Below, piece after piece: positions 22,865 to 31,209 of a stretch of 46,159 bases of DNA. Location of the stretch: the IMG/VR virus record IMGVR_UViG_3300017917_002531, positions 1 to 46,159 of that record; one strand, 5' to 3'. The notes beneath the pieces are model-generated. The model searched no databases and had not been told where the DNA came from. It worked only from the letters and a program-made list of their open reading frames with translations. This DNA is from a virus. Made by a program: the position numbers and the translations under genes. Position 1 is the stretch's first letter. Every line of letters starts with the position of its first letter.

Positions 22865-23952
22865 AAATACAAGACCTATTAGAATATAGTTTAGACATTG
22901 ATAAAAATTCCCGTCTTGGCCAAATTATTGATAAAACTAGTGCGAAAGATGCTATTGAAAAAATTGGAAATTCTTTTTCAAATATTTTTAAATCAGATTC
23001 AGATACAGGGTCTGATGTAGAAGTGCAGTCACCTAAATCAGTATCTAAAGGTAGAAATAAAAAGACCGTTGACATGTCTGATATGGATGCAGAATTTGAA
23101 AGACAAGGAATTAAAGATCCATATGTTAAAAAAGCCTTAATGGGTAAGTTTCATCAAGAGGCAGGTGCCAAATTAGGTACCACTGAAATCCCATTTAGAA
23201 ATACGCCTAACGATAGAATAAGAGATAAAATTCCACAATTAGCACACATGAGTGATGCAGAACTAAACGCATTAAAAGCTGATGATAGAGCATTTTTTAA
23301 CAAAGCCTATGGCGGTGTTATAGGTAACAGAGATCCTGACGACGGTTGGAAATATAGAGGAAGAGGACTCACTGGATTAACTGGTAAACAAAATTATGCT
23401 GATGCAGACGCGGCATTAGGATTAAAGGGGGAACTTGTTAAGAATCCTGATTTATTACTGGATCCAGAAATAGATAAGAAGGCAGCAGTTTGGTATTATA
23501 AACGTGCAGGTGCAGACAAGTTATCATTCAATAATCAAGAAGAAGCTAATATGTGGGCCATACATAAAGCCGGTGGAAGAGCTTATGCTCCTGGTACTAG
23601 ATTGGGCAAAGTTGCTCTAGCAGACCTTAATAAGAAAACTTCTAATATGCCTGGAAGTATTAGCGTTGATACCAATATTGCCAGAGGAAGCGATACCGGT
23701 AACGTATTAGGCGGAGGCAGTGATACTGGTAAAGTATTAGCTGGAGGAGCATTACTAGCAACAGCGAGCGAATTAATTAATAAGTACAAGACAGAACTTC
23801 CTCAATTTATGGCTTCATTAAAAGACGAACCTAGCGAAGAAGGAATCTCGTTAATAATTAATGGTAAGAAAAAGAAATTCAAAAATAAGAAAGAAGCAGA
23901 GATGGCATTTAAATTGGCTAGAGAGCAAGGACTAAAAGTAGATTATGCGTAA
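22861..23952 (+). CDS. GH19-domain muralytic protein, probable internal head protein
   Basis: 363 residues. N-terminus MKIQDLLE followed by Tyr gives a targeting motif whose P1' residue (Tyr) is atypical. Residues about 85-265 hold a GH19 domain: FHQEAG (catalytic Glu), YGGVIGNRDPDDGW and KYRGRGLTGLTGKQNYADA, the same GRG-x-x-x-LTG signature as the endolysin at 7020. A Gly/Ser linker (GSDTGNVLGGGSDTGKVLAGG) with an internal repeat and a Lys-rich tail follow. I infer a virion-borne enzyme that opens peptidoglycan during DNA entry, distinct from the lysis endolysin. Confidence 0.75.
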   Translation: MKIQDLLEYSLDIDKNSRLGQIIDKTSAKDAIEKIGNSFSNIFKSDSDTGSDVEVQSPKSVSKGRNKKTVDMSDMDAEFERQGIKDPYVKKALMGKFHQEAGAKLGTTEIPFRNTPNDRIRDKIPQLAHMSDAELNALKADDRAFFNKAYGGVIGNRDPDDGWKYRGRGLTGLTGKQNYADADAALGLKGELVKNPDLLLDPEIDKKAAVWYYKRAGADKLSFNNQEEANMWAIHKAGGRAYAPGTRLGKVALADLNKKTSNMPGSISVDTNIARGSDTGNVLGGGSDTGKVLAGGALLATASELINKYKTELPQFMASLKDEPSEEGISLIINGKKKKFKNKKEAEMAFKLAREQGLKVDYA

Positions 23953-24589
23953 ACCAGAAGTTTATTTGGATATGGACGGTGTTATAGCTGACTTTTTTAC
24001 AGAGTATGCTAAACTTGCCGGTATTGAAAGTGGCAACTATAGGGACATTCCGCCAGCTAAAACAGATCCCACATTAAACAAAATGATAGGAACTGATTTT
24101 TTTGCACGATTACCAAAATGTCCAAATGCAGATGCTTTAGTGGATATGGTAGTAAAAACATTTGGTCGCTTTCATATTTGTTCTAGTCCTCTTAGAGGTG
24201 ATTTTGAAAATAGCGAAAAACAAAAAAAGATCTGGCTTGCAAAAAATTTAAAACACCAACCAACAGATGTAATTATTACACCAAATAAAGCCAAATATGC
24301 TGTACAAGCAGACGGAACACCAAATATATTAATTGATGATAGAGGTAGTAATATTAGCTCATGGGAAGCAAAAGGTGGCATTGGAATCAAATATCAAGCA
24401 GACGAAGATAGTTTACAAGTTATAGTAGATGGTATTAAGAGAGCATTCAAAGTAATTAAAGGTGAACAAAAACACGAACCGCAAAAATTACAAAGTTTAG
24501 ATAGAAGTAGTGGTAATTTGATTGCAAAAAGTGGTGACGATGAAGAACAAAGTTCTAATCCTAAAATACCTGGCAAGGAGCAGAGATGA
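23945..24589 (+). CDS. HAD-superfamily 5'-nucleotidase-like phosphatase
   Basis: 214 residues. HAD motif I DMDGVIADF (Asp9 nucleophile, Asp11), motif II Ser in FHICSSPLRGDF, a Lys in the IITPNKAKYA segment and motif IV IDDRGSNI. This is the layout of 5'(3')-deoxyribonucleotidases (NT5C type), which remove phosphate from (deoxy)nucleoside monophosphates. The last 40 residues are a charged, disordered tail absent from the family. It overlaps the GH19 gene by eight bases and has no targeting motif. Confidence 0.8.
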   Translation: MRKPEVYLDMDGVIADFFTEYAKLAGIESGNYRDIPPAKTDPTLNKMIGTDFFARLPKCPNADALVDMVVKTFGRFHICSSPLRGDFENSEKQKKIWLAKNLKHQPTDVIITPNKAKYAVQADGTPNILIDDRGSNISSWEAKGGIGIKYQADEDSLQVIVDGIKRAFKVIKGEQKHEPQKLQSLDRSSGNLIAKSGDDEEQSSNPKIPGKEQR

Positions 24590-25401
24590 AGATTTCTGAA
24601 TTATTAACTGAAGCCGATATGCCAGAAGAATTAAATGATACTCCTGTGGTTGCTTTTGGAGATCATAAGTTAACTGCTGGCGATGTTGCAGGCGTATTAC
24701 CAGGCGTTAGTGCTGAAGACGTTATTGAACAAGGAAAAAGTTTAAGAGATTTTCTTTCAACGAAAATCAAAGGCGATTATACAAGAGCGGATGCACTGAT
24801 AGACATTGCAACTTTTTATCCTGCATTTAGAATCACTAAATGGGCATTGGCTGGGAGAGCGGGTGCAGGCGCTGTGGGTAAAGAAGTGACCAAAAGTGCT
24901 CTAAAAAAAGAAGTTGGAAAAGAAGTTGGTAAAAAAGTTGATATACTACCTACAATGAAAAATAATGAGAAATCATCTAGCGGTGGCGGATCTCCTTCAA
25001 ATCCCACTAAAGTTGGATCACTATCTAAAAAAAGAAAATATCAAATAGGCGATCAAGTTCCAGTTGATATTAAGGGTAGAAAAGAAGTAGGTGTTGTAGC
25101 CAATATATTACCTTCAGGATATGAAGTTGATATCAGTCACGTTAAAGATGCTCCAACTAAATCTGTCAAAATTCCAGAACCTATGTTTGAAGAGGCCAGT
25201 GCAGGTGCCACATCTGCTGGTAATATTGCCAGCACAGGAAATAGTCCGCATATAGCCGCAGGCAGTCCTGCTGTTTTGAAACGATGGAGCGGAGAGCCTG
25301 GGAAGATGGGCAAAAGTATCAAACCTCCCAAGTCAGAACCACAAGACGCAGACGACAACCCTGTCACGAATCCCAAAGTTGGCAACAACCTAATTTCATA
25401 A
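24586..25401 (+). CDS. Probable internal head protein, unknown function
   Basis: 271 residues. N-terminus MKISELLTE followed by Ala: a targeting motif with cut site L-T-E/A, the best match to the T4 consensus. The body has an Ala/Gly-rich helix, a Lys-rich segment, a small strand-rich domain with YQIGDQVPVDIKGRKEVGVV (KOW-like appearance) and a C-terminal Ser/Gly/Pro tail that starts after MFEEASAGATSAG, a stretch that recurs at the ends of phage head proteins. No enzyme motif recognised. It is the last gene with the N-terminal motif. Confidence 0.65.
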   Translation: MKISELLTEADMPEELNDTPVVAFGDHKLTAGDVAGVLPGVSAEDVIEQGKSLRDFLSTKIKGDYTRADALIDIATFYPAFRITKWALAGRAGAGAVGKEVTKSALKKEVGKEVGKKVDILPTMKNNEKSSSGGGSPSNPTKVGSLSKKRKYQIGDQVPVDIKGRKEVGVVANILPSGYEVDISHVKDAPTKSVKIPEPMFEEASAGATSAGNIASTGNSPHIAAGSPAVLKRWSGEPGKMGKSIKPPKSEPQDADDNPVTNPKVGNNLIS

Positions 25402-25407
25402 TAAATA
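25401..25407 (+). promoter_or_regulatory. T4-type late promoter
   Basis: ATAAATA just after the stop of the preceding gene (TAA at 25399-25401), followed by TAGTATTGGAG and the ATG at 25429. No -35 box is visible. Confidence 0.5.
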
Positions 25408-25428
25408 TAGTATTGGAGACATAACATT

Positions 25429-26823
25429 ATGCCAGCAAAGAGTAAAGCACAACAGAAATTCATGGGCATGGTTCATGCCGCTAAAAAGGGCGAAAAACCT
25501 GCTAGTAAAGAGGTAGCAAAAGCTGCCAAAGGTATGACTAAAAAAGCCGCCAAGGATTTTGCCGGAACTAAACACAAAGGACTTCCTGAAAAAGTCAAAA
25601 AAGTTGATGAAGTAGCTGGTCCAGAAAAATGTTGGCCTGGTCATAGAAAAGTGGGCACTAAACCTGGTACAGGTAAGAACGCTGGCAAGCGTGTAAACGA
25701 CTGTGAAAAAATTGACGAAGCGTTACTAAGAGAATTTGAAGAACACATTGCTGAAGTAAAAATTACTTCAGGCCCAAACAAAGGAAAGGATTGGAGTCCA
25801 AATACTCCTGGTCCAACAAACAAAAATTATAAAGAAATTGATGGTAATATTCCTAGTCCCCCAGATGGCGCGACTGCTCCTCCACCAGGATATAAACCAC
25901 CTCAACCTAAAAAAGACAAACGTGCTTCTGTAGATGTAGACGACGCAGAAATGACTGCCGAAGCAAAACAAACATACGGTGGTAAAGGAAAACAAATGAC
26001 CAAATCAGAACATGATGCTGACGTAAAGAAAAAGAAAGAAAAAGAAAAGATGAAGAAAATGGCCGAAGCATTTATGCAGATTGGTCGTTTAGAGCAAATG
26101 ATTTTTGAAGCTAAAAAGTCTAAAAAGAAAGAAGATAAGGTTGAAGAAGATCCTAATGAAGGCAACGCATTTGGCAAGGCTGTACGTGATGCTAAAAAAG
26201 ACGGAATCCAAAAAGGCGAAAAAGTCAAAGTAGGCGGTAAGGAATATCCTGTCAAAGAATCAAGTAAAGAAGAAAAATGTAATCATACACCAAAAGGTAA
26301 GAAGTGTCCAGTACACGGTCTAAAAGAATGTGGTATGTATGAAGGCAATGACGGTAACTTAGCCAACAATGCCAAACCATACGATAAAGTAACACGTGGT
26401 GATGTTATTGCAGGTCGTCTAGGCAAGGACGAAATGGGTGGTAAGAAAAAGAAAGATAAAAAGACCACTGAAACTTTTATGCCTAGCAAAGATACAGGCA
26501 CAAAGTATCCAACAGTAGGCGGACCAGTTGGTAAGGGAATTCAAAAAGCAGGCGAGCTTGTTGGTAAAGGAATTGAAAAGGTAGTAGACAAGGTAAAAGG
26601 TGCGACTGGTGAAATAGGAACAAAGACAGACGAGTCCTATACTGTTAACGGAAAGAAAGTATCCAAGGCCGCTTATGAAAAAGAAATGGCTAAAGCTGGT
26701 AAAGGAAAGAAAAAAGTCAAAGAAGGATGGACACATGATACACTAGCCGCAGAGCTATTCGAAAGCGGCGACGAGTATATGGTCACATTACACAACAAAT
26801 TGGCAAAACAAATAAAAGGTTAA
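25429..26823 (+). CDS. Lys-rich head-associated protein (DUF3008-like N-terminus)
   Basis: 464 residues, very rich in Lys, Glu and Gly. The N-terminus MPAKSKAQQKFMGMVHAAKKG matches the start of DUF3008-type proteins. A CWPGHRKVGTKPGTGKNAGKRVNDC module (Cys-x-Gly...Cys) and two more Cys-containing stretches (CNHTPKGKKCPVHGLKEC) look like small metal- or disulphide-stabilised units. At least two possible prohead-protease sites occur inside (I-F-E/A near 227, L-F-E/S near 443). I infer a basic, processed core or internal protein that binds DNA; it is not a recognised enzyme. A terminator follows. Confidence 0.6.
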   Translation: MPAKSKAQQKFMGMVHAAKKGEKPASKEVAKAAKGMTKKAAKDFAGTKHKGLPEKVKKVDEVAGPEKCWPGHRKVGTKPGTGKNAGKRVNDCEKIDEALLREFEEHIAEVKITSGPNKGKDWSPNTPGPTNKNYKEIDGNIPSPPDGATAPPPGYKPPQPKKDKRASVDVDDAEMTAEAKQTYGGKGKQMTKSEHDADVKKKKEKEKMKKMAEAFMQIGRLEQMIFEAKKSKKKEDKVEEDPNEGNAFGKAVRDAKKDGIQKGEKVKVGGKEYPVKESSKEEKCNHTPKGKKCPVHGLKECGMYEGNDGNLANNAKPYDKVTRGDVIAGRLGKDEMGGKKKKDKKTTETFMPSKDTGTKYPTVGGPVGKGIQKAGELVGKGIEKVVDKVKGATGEIGTKTDESYTVNGKKVSKAAYEKEMAKAGKGKKKVKEGWTHDTLAAELFESGDEYMVTLHNKLAKQIKG

Positions 26824-26831
26824 ACCAACAT

Positions 26832-26854
26832 AACAGGGCACTAGTTGCCCTGTT
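26832..26854 (+). terminator. Terminator-like hairpin after the late head-protein block
   Basis: Nine-bp perfect stem AACAGGGCA (26832-26840) with TGCCCTGTT (26846-26854) and a CTAGT loop, nine bases after the stop. Only a short T-run follows, so strength is uncertain. Confidence 0.65.
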
Positions 26855-26869
26855 CTTACGACTTGGGTG

Positions 26870-26898
26870 TTGACTTTATATAATTACTCTGCTACAAT
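26870..26898 (+). promoter_or_regulatory. Sigma70 promoter for the dsbA-like operon
   Basis: TTGACT (26870-26875), 17-bp spacer, TACAAT (26893-26898). The leader carries AGGAG before the ATG at 26926. It starts 16 bases after the terminator hairpin. Confidence 0.8.
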
Positions 26899-26925
26899 AA
26901 GCAAATATAACTATTAGGAGTAATT

Positions 26926-27258
26926 ATGTCCCGAGTATTTGGAGCCCCTGAACAAGCCAAACTTAAACAACTGGTAAAAGATGGTTGGCAAGTGTTAGAC
27001 GAAATCAAAAGTCTACAAGAAGGTCTCAACGAAACAATTAAAGCAGTAGCAGAAGAACTAGATGTAAAACCCAGTGTTATTAAAAAGGCGATACGTACTG
27101 CAATGAAGGATGACTGGGAACAAACTGCCAAAGACTTCAGTGATTTAGAAGATATTGTTCATACTACTGGTCATGCTGGTGCATGGAATCAACCTGCAAC
27201 AAAACCAGTAGTAACAACACAAGGTTCAAATGATTCAGACGATTCAGCGCCATTTTAA
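26926..27258 (+). CDS. DsbA-like double-stranded DNA-binding protein (T4 late-transcription type)
   Basis: 110 residues. The central 70 residues (LKQLVKDGWQVLDEIKS, EELDVKPSVIKKAIRTAMKDDW, DFSDLEDIVHTTG) match the pattern of the small T4 DsbA family, which binds duplex DNA near late promoters. The acidic, disordered C-terminus (NDSDDSAPF) is an addition. The function in T4 is not essential and not fully understood. The family call is by pattern, so moderate confidence. Its last 29 bases overlap the next gene. Confidence 0.6.
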   Translation: MSRVFGAPEQAKLKQLVKDGWQVLDEIKSLQEGLNETIKAVAEELDVKPSVIKKAIRTAMKDDWEQTAKDFSDLEDIVHTTGHAGAWNQPATKPVVTTQGSNDSDDSAPF

Positions 27259-27535
27259 AAATACCAAAGAATGGGTTGTTGCTGATTGGCAGTCTAATCC
27301 GTGGCGCTTATCTGCTGAAACATATAACGCATTTACAGCATTAGCTACCGCTGTTATATTTGCGCAGATGGCGCCAAATGTCCCTTACGGCATTACATAT
27401 CCTCTTTGGCTTAGCGGAACATTTTTAATGATATTCTGCGGTATAAGTCGTGGTAGTTTTGGCATGGTAGTGATGAGCGTTGTTATGACGATCATAGACA
27501 CTTATGGGTATATTAGATTTTTGTTAACTACATGA
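27230..27535 (+). CDS. Small multi-pass membrane protein
   Basis: 101 residues. A basic N-terminus with EWVVADWQSNPWRL (a motif I associate with small phage membrane proteins) is followed by about three hydrophobic segments (about 33-48, 58-72 and 76-97). The only ATG is inside the previous gene (27230), a 29-base overlap; no ribosome binding site there is strong, so translation may be coupled. Its stop overlaps the next ATG. Function unknown. Confidence 0.6.
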   Translation: MIQTIQRHFKNTKEWVVADWQSNPWRLSAETYNAFTALATAVIFAQMAPNVPYGITYPLWLSGTFLMIFCGISRGSFGMVVMSVVMTIIDTYGYIRFLLTT

Positions 27536-27666
27536 TTACAAAAATAATAGCGGAAATATTACTGAACTGGGTAGCCATGGGAATTATTTTATCTTTGGTT
27601 ATGGCGGTATTTCTTTATTTTGCTGTATTCTGTGAAAAAATAGTTGATAGTATTTTTAAAAGATAA
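27532..27666 (+). CDS. 44-residue membrane protein
   Basis: A 44-residue gene. ATG at 27532 overlaps the previous stop (ATGA), stop at 27664-27666. Residues 13-34 are a single hydrophobic helix and the C-terminus is basic (KR). It completes the two-gene membrane module before the DNA polymerase. Function unknown. Confidence 0.5.
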   Translation: MITKIIAEILLNWVAMGIILSLVMAVFLYFAVFCEKIVDSIFKR

Positions 27667-27685
27667 GTACTTATGAGAAAGGTTG

Positions 27686-27703
27686 ATCCAGCCATAATTG
27701 GAT
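27686..27703 (+). promoter_or_regulatory. Upstream hairpin with loop GCCATAAT (polymerase leader)
   Basis: Stem ATCCA/TGGAT (five bp) closing the eight-base loop GCCATAAT (27691-27698). The second hairpin at 27712 has the identical loop and an unrelated stem, so the loop, not the stem sequence, appears to be the conserved element. Confidence 0.6.
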
Positions 27704-27711
27704 ACGTAGGT

Positions 27712-27731
27712 TTGCAAGCCATAATTTGCAA
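27712..27731 (+). promoter_or_regulatory. Hairpin with loop GCCATAAT touching the polymerase ribosome binding site
   Basis: Stem TTGCAA/TTGCAA (six bp, extendable by a U-G pair) closing GCCATAAT (27718-27725). The 3' side of the stem abuts GGAG, the ribosome binding site of the polymerase gene. T4 gp43 represses its own translation by binding a hairpin with an eight-base loop at this position, so an equivalent operator is likely. Confidence 0.65.
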
Positions 27732-27740
27732 GGAGAAAAA

Positions 27741-30416
27741 ATGAGTTATATTGACGCGATGTGGGATCGCGACAAAGACGTTGTTCACGTTGTTGAACGT
27801 GACGAAAAAGGCGTTAGACGTTTTGTTGACTATCCCGTAAAATACACTTTCTATTACCCAGACAACAAGGGTAAATTTCATAGCATATTTGGAGAATCAC
27901 TATCCAAAGTCACTGCTAGAAGTTTTAAAGAATTCACAAAAGAACAAAAAATACACAGCAATCATACATTGTATGAAAGCGACATCAATCCAGTGTTCCG
28001 TGTTTTAGAGGAACACTATCTAGGACAAGAACCTCCAAAACTACATGTTGCATTTTTTGACATTGAGGTAGATTTTGATCCTGAGAGAGGCTATGCTAGT
28101 CCTGACGATGCGTTCATGCCTATTACTTCTATCGCTGTTCATTTACAGTGGTTAGATACATTGGTCTGTCTTGCTGTTCCACCAAAAACATTAACCATGG
28201 AGCAGGCAAAGGAAGAGATAAAAGATTTTCCAAATACAATTTTATTTGAAACAGAAGCTGAATTGCTTGACACTTTTCTAACATTAATTGAAGATGCGGA
28301 TGTACTAACAGGCTGGAACAGCGAAGGTTATGATATACCTTACACAGTTAATCGTGTTATAAAGGTATTGAGCAAAGAGGATACTAAACGTTTTTGCTTA
28401 TTTGATCAATATCCGCGTAAAAGAGAATATGAAAAATTTGGTAGAACTGCTACTACATATGATTTAATTGGTAGAGTACATTTGGATAGTTTGGAAGTCT
28501 ATCGAAAATACAAGTATGAAGAAATGCACAGCTATAGACTTGATGTCATTGGCGAACTTGAAGTTGGTGAAAAGAAAACTCAATATGAAGGAACATTAGA
28601 CCAACTGTATAATAAAGACTTTAGAACCTTTATTGAATATAATAGGCAAGATACTGCACTATTAGATAAAATGGACAGGAAATTGAAATTCCTAGATCTT
28701 GCAAATGTGTTAGCACACGGCAACACAGTATTGTTACAGACAACAATGGGTGCTGTAGCTATGACAGAGCAGGCGATTATTAACGAAGCCCATCAACATG
28801 GTTTAATCGTTCCAAGTAGGACACGCAAATCTGAACAAGGCGATACTGCGGCAGCAGGTGCTTATGTTGCATTTCCCAAAAAAGGACTTCATGATTGGAT
28901 TGGCGCAATTGACATTAACTCTCTGTATCCGTCAGCTATTCGTGCATTAAACATGGGACCAGAAACCATTGTTGGTCAGCTACGACAGACTAAAACACAA
29001 GAATTTATTGAATCACAAATGACTCTACACAAAAAGTCTTTTGCTGGTTCTTGGGAAGACAAATTTGGTACTGTAGAATACGAAGCGGTCATCAATCAAG
29101 ACAAAGCAGAAGAAATTACTATTGATTGGGAAAACGGCGAAGTGTCTGTTCATAGTGGTGCTGAAATCTATGAAATGATTTTTAACAGTCATAAGCCCTG
29201 GATATTAAGTGCTAACGGTACAATCTTTACATACGAAAAAGAAGGTATCATTCCTGGACTACTTAAACGTTGGTACAGTGAACGTAAAGATATGCAGAAA
29301 AAATCCAAAGAGGCAGAAAAGGCCGGTAATACAGTTGAAGCTGAATACTGGGACAAGAGACAAATGGTGCGTAAAATTAATTTGAACTCATTGTATGGCG
29401 CTTTGCTAAATCCTGGATGCCGCTTCTTTGATAAGCGTATTGGGCAAAGTACTACCTTAGTTGGTCGTCAAGTTGCTAGACATATGGCTAGTAAAATAAA
29501 TGAAATCATATGCGGCACATATGATTACAAGGGCAAAAGCATTATTTACGGTGACACTGACTCTTGTTATTTTAGTGCTTGGACTACCTTGAAATCAGAA
29601 GTAGAAAAGGGAAATTTAACCTGGGATAAGGACACTGTTGTTTCTTTATACGACCAAATTGCAGAAGAAGTTAATGAAAGTTTTCCACAATTTATGCTTG
29701 ATTACTTTCATGTACCTAAGTCACGTGGGGAAGTTATTAAAGGTGGACGAGAACTAGTAGCTGTTAAAGGCTTATTCATTACTAAAAAGAGATATGCAGT
29801 TCTTATCTATGATAAAGAAGGTAAACGTATAGACGTAGATGGAAAGCCAGGTAAGATCAAAGCTATGGGATTAGATCTTAAACGTTCAGATACTCCTGAC
29901 TATATGCAAAACTTTTTAGAAGAAATTCTTTTAGACGTACTACAAGGTAAGGAAGAACAATTTGTATTAGATAAAATTATTGAGTTTCGAAGAGAATGGA
30001 AAACCCGTGCAGGTTGGGAGAAAGGTAGTCCTCGTCGTGCTAATAATATTACAGAATACGCTGAACAAGAACGTAAACAAGGCAAAGCAAATATGCCAGG
30101 TCACGTTAGAGCTGCCATTAATTACAACAGGTTACGTGATCTAAACGGCGACAAGTATTCCATGCAAATTGTTGATGGAATGAAAGTATATGTTTGTAAA
30201 CTGAAAAATAACGCACTAGGTTATACTAGCGTTGCTTATCCAGTAGACGAACTGAAAATTCCTAAATGGTTCCAAGAGCTTCCTTTTGATGATGTTGCTA
30301 TGGAACAGACAATTATCGATAATAAGATTGATAACCTTATTGGAATACTTGAGTGGGATATTAGTAGTACTACAGACAGCGGAACTACTTTTAATAAATT
30401 GTTTGATTTTGAGTAA
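27741..30416 (+). CDS. 43: Family B DNA polymerase (T4 gp43-like)
   Basis: 891 residues from the ATG at 27741, with AAGGAG upstream; an in-frame TTG at 27726 lies in the hairpin and is rejected. The proofreading domain has DIE (107-109), NSEGYDIP (Exo II) and YNRQD (Exo III). The polymerase domain has motif A DINSLYPS (from 391), motif B KINLNSLYG and motif C YGDTDS (603-608), all with intact catalytic acids. Length agrees with T4 gp43 (898). It replicates the phage genome with the clamp (30471) and clamp loader (3179). Two hairpins at its leader suggest autogenous control. Confidence 0.96.
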   Translation: MSYIDAMWDRDKDVVHVVERDEKGVRRFVDYPVKYTFYYPDNKGKFHSIFGESLSKVTARSFKEFTKEQKIHSNHTLYESDINPVFRVLEEHYLGQEPPKLHVAFFDIEVDFDPERGYASPDDAFMPITSIAVHLQWLDTLVCLAVPPKTLTMEQAKEEIKDFPNTILFETEAELLDTFLTLIEDADVLTGWNSEGYDIPYTVNRVIKVLSKEDTKRFCLFDQYPRKREYEKFGRTATTYDLIGRVHLDSLEVYRKYKYEEMHSYRLDVIGELEVGEKKTQYEGTLDQLYNKDFRTFIEYNRQDTALLDKMDRKLKFLDLANVLAHGNTVLLQTTMGAVAMTEQAIINEAHQHGLIVPSRTRKSEQGDTAAAGAYVAFPKKGLHDWIGAIDINSLYPSAIRALNMGPETIVGQLRQTKTQEFIESQMTLHKKSFAGSWEDKFGTVEYEAVINQDKAEEITIDWENGEVSVHSGAEIYEMIFNSHKPWILSANGTIFTYEKEGIIPGLLKRWYSERKDMQKKSKEAEKAGNTVEAEYWDKRQMVRKINLNSLYGALLNPGCRFFDKRIGQSTTLVGRQVARHMASKINEIICGTYDYKGKSIIYGDTDSCYFSAWTTLKSEVEKGNLTWDKDTVVSLYDQIAEEVNESFPQFMLDYFHVPKSRGEVIKGGRELVAVKGLFITKKRYAVLIYDKEGKRIDVDGKPGKIKAMGLDLKRSDTPDYMQNFLEEILLDVLQGKEEQFVLDKIIEFRREWKTRAGWEKGSPRRANNITEYAEQERKQGKANMPGHVRAAINYNRLRDLNGDKYSMQIVDGMKVYVCKLKNNALGYTSVAYPVDELKIPKWFQELPFDDVAMEQTIIDNKIDNLIGILEWDISSTTDSGTTFNKLFDFE

Positions 30417-30423
30417 TCTACAA

Positions 30424-30452
30424 TTGACTTTGATCCTAAATAATACTAAACT
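30424..30452 (+). promoter_or_regulatory. Sigma70-like promoter for the sliding clamp, with a late-type core in the spacer
   Basis: TTGACT (30424-30429), 17-bp spacer, TAAACT (30447-30452). The spacer holds GATCCTAAATAAT, which recurs in the folE promoter and contains a CTAAATA late-type core. Early and late expression from one site is possible. Confidence 0.6.
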
Positions 30453-30470
30453 TAACTACAGGAGATTATA

Positions 30471-31208
30471 ATGAAAGACATTTTACAAGACATCGTGGGG
30501 CATACACACAATTTAGGCTTCCTAAACATTGTCAAAATTACAGGTGATGACGAAGCAACGAAAATTGACAGCATGGCAGATGACCGTACAGTTATTATGC
30601 TAGGCGAAACAAATGCGCCAGTTCCAGAAATGGCAGGAGTATTTGGTATGCCACAACTCAATAAACTAAAGTTTTTATTGGATGGTTCTGAATATAAAGA
30701 AAATGCTAAAATTGAACTGCAATACGCAGAAAGAAACGGAAATACTATTCCAGTAGGCATACACTTTGAAAATAAAGAAGGCGACTTTAAAAACGATTAT
30801 CGTTTTATGAACACGGAAATCATTAACGAAAAACTAAAGTCAGTTAAATTCAAAGTTCCTAAATGGGACGTAGAGTTAGAACCTAGTGTGGCCGCAGTAC
30901 AGCGTTTCAACTTCCAAGCAGGCGCAAATACTGAACATACTACATTCCTTGCTAAAACTGATGGGGACAAATTAAAATTTATTTTTGGTGACGCTAGTAC
31001 ACATGGCGGTGAATTTGTTTTTGCTACTGGAGTTAGTGGGAGCCTAAATAAAGGTTGGACATGGCCCGTAGGACCAATATTGTCAATTTTAAAAATTGCT
31101 GATGTAAACAATACTAAAATGAGCTTTAGCAATGAAGTTGGTGCTGTTATGATCACATTAGACAGTGGAATTGCAACATACAAATATATCGTTCCAGCAC
31201 AGGCTTAA
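30471..31208 (+). CDS. 45: Sliding clamp (T4 gp45-like)
   Basis: 245 residues, near the T4 length of 228. The N-terminal half (LGFLNIVKITGDDEATKIDSMADD...VIMLGE) and the C-terminal half (SKTDGDKLKFIFGD-like strand, PVGPILSILKIADVNNTKMSF...AVMITLDSGIATYKYIVPA) show the duplicated clamp domain that forms a trimeric ring. It tethers the polymerase and, in T4, also activates late transcription. A good ribosome binding site (AGGAG) precedes the ATG. It is driven by its own promoter and followed closely by a small gene. Confidence 0.9.
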   Translation: MKDILQDIVGHTHNLGFLNIVKITGDDEATKIDSMADDRTVIMLGETNAPVPEMAGVFGMPQLNKLKFLLDGSEYKENAKIELQYAERNGNTIPVGIHFENKEGDFKNDYRFMNTEIINEKLKSVKFKVPKWDVELEPSVAAVQRFNFQAGANTEHTTFLAKTDGDKLKFIFGDASTHGGEFVFATGVSGSLNKGWTWPVGPILSILKIADVNNTKMSFSNEVGAVMITLDSGIATYKYIVPAQA

Positions 31209-31209
31209 T

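Noticed and set aside
25902-26736. Long - strand frames opposite the Lys-rich protein
   Set aside because: Lys codons (AAA/AAG) give Phe/Leu-rich antisense frames; this is a composition artefact.
27726-27740. Upstream TTG start for the DNA polymerase
   Set aside because: It is part of the leader hairpin and lies upstream of the ribosome binding site, which serves the ATG at 27741.
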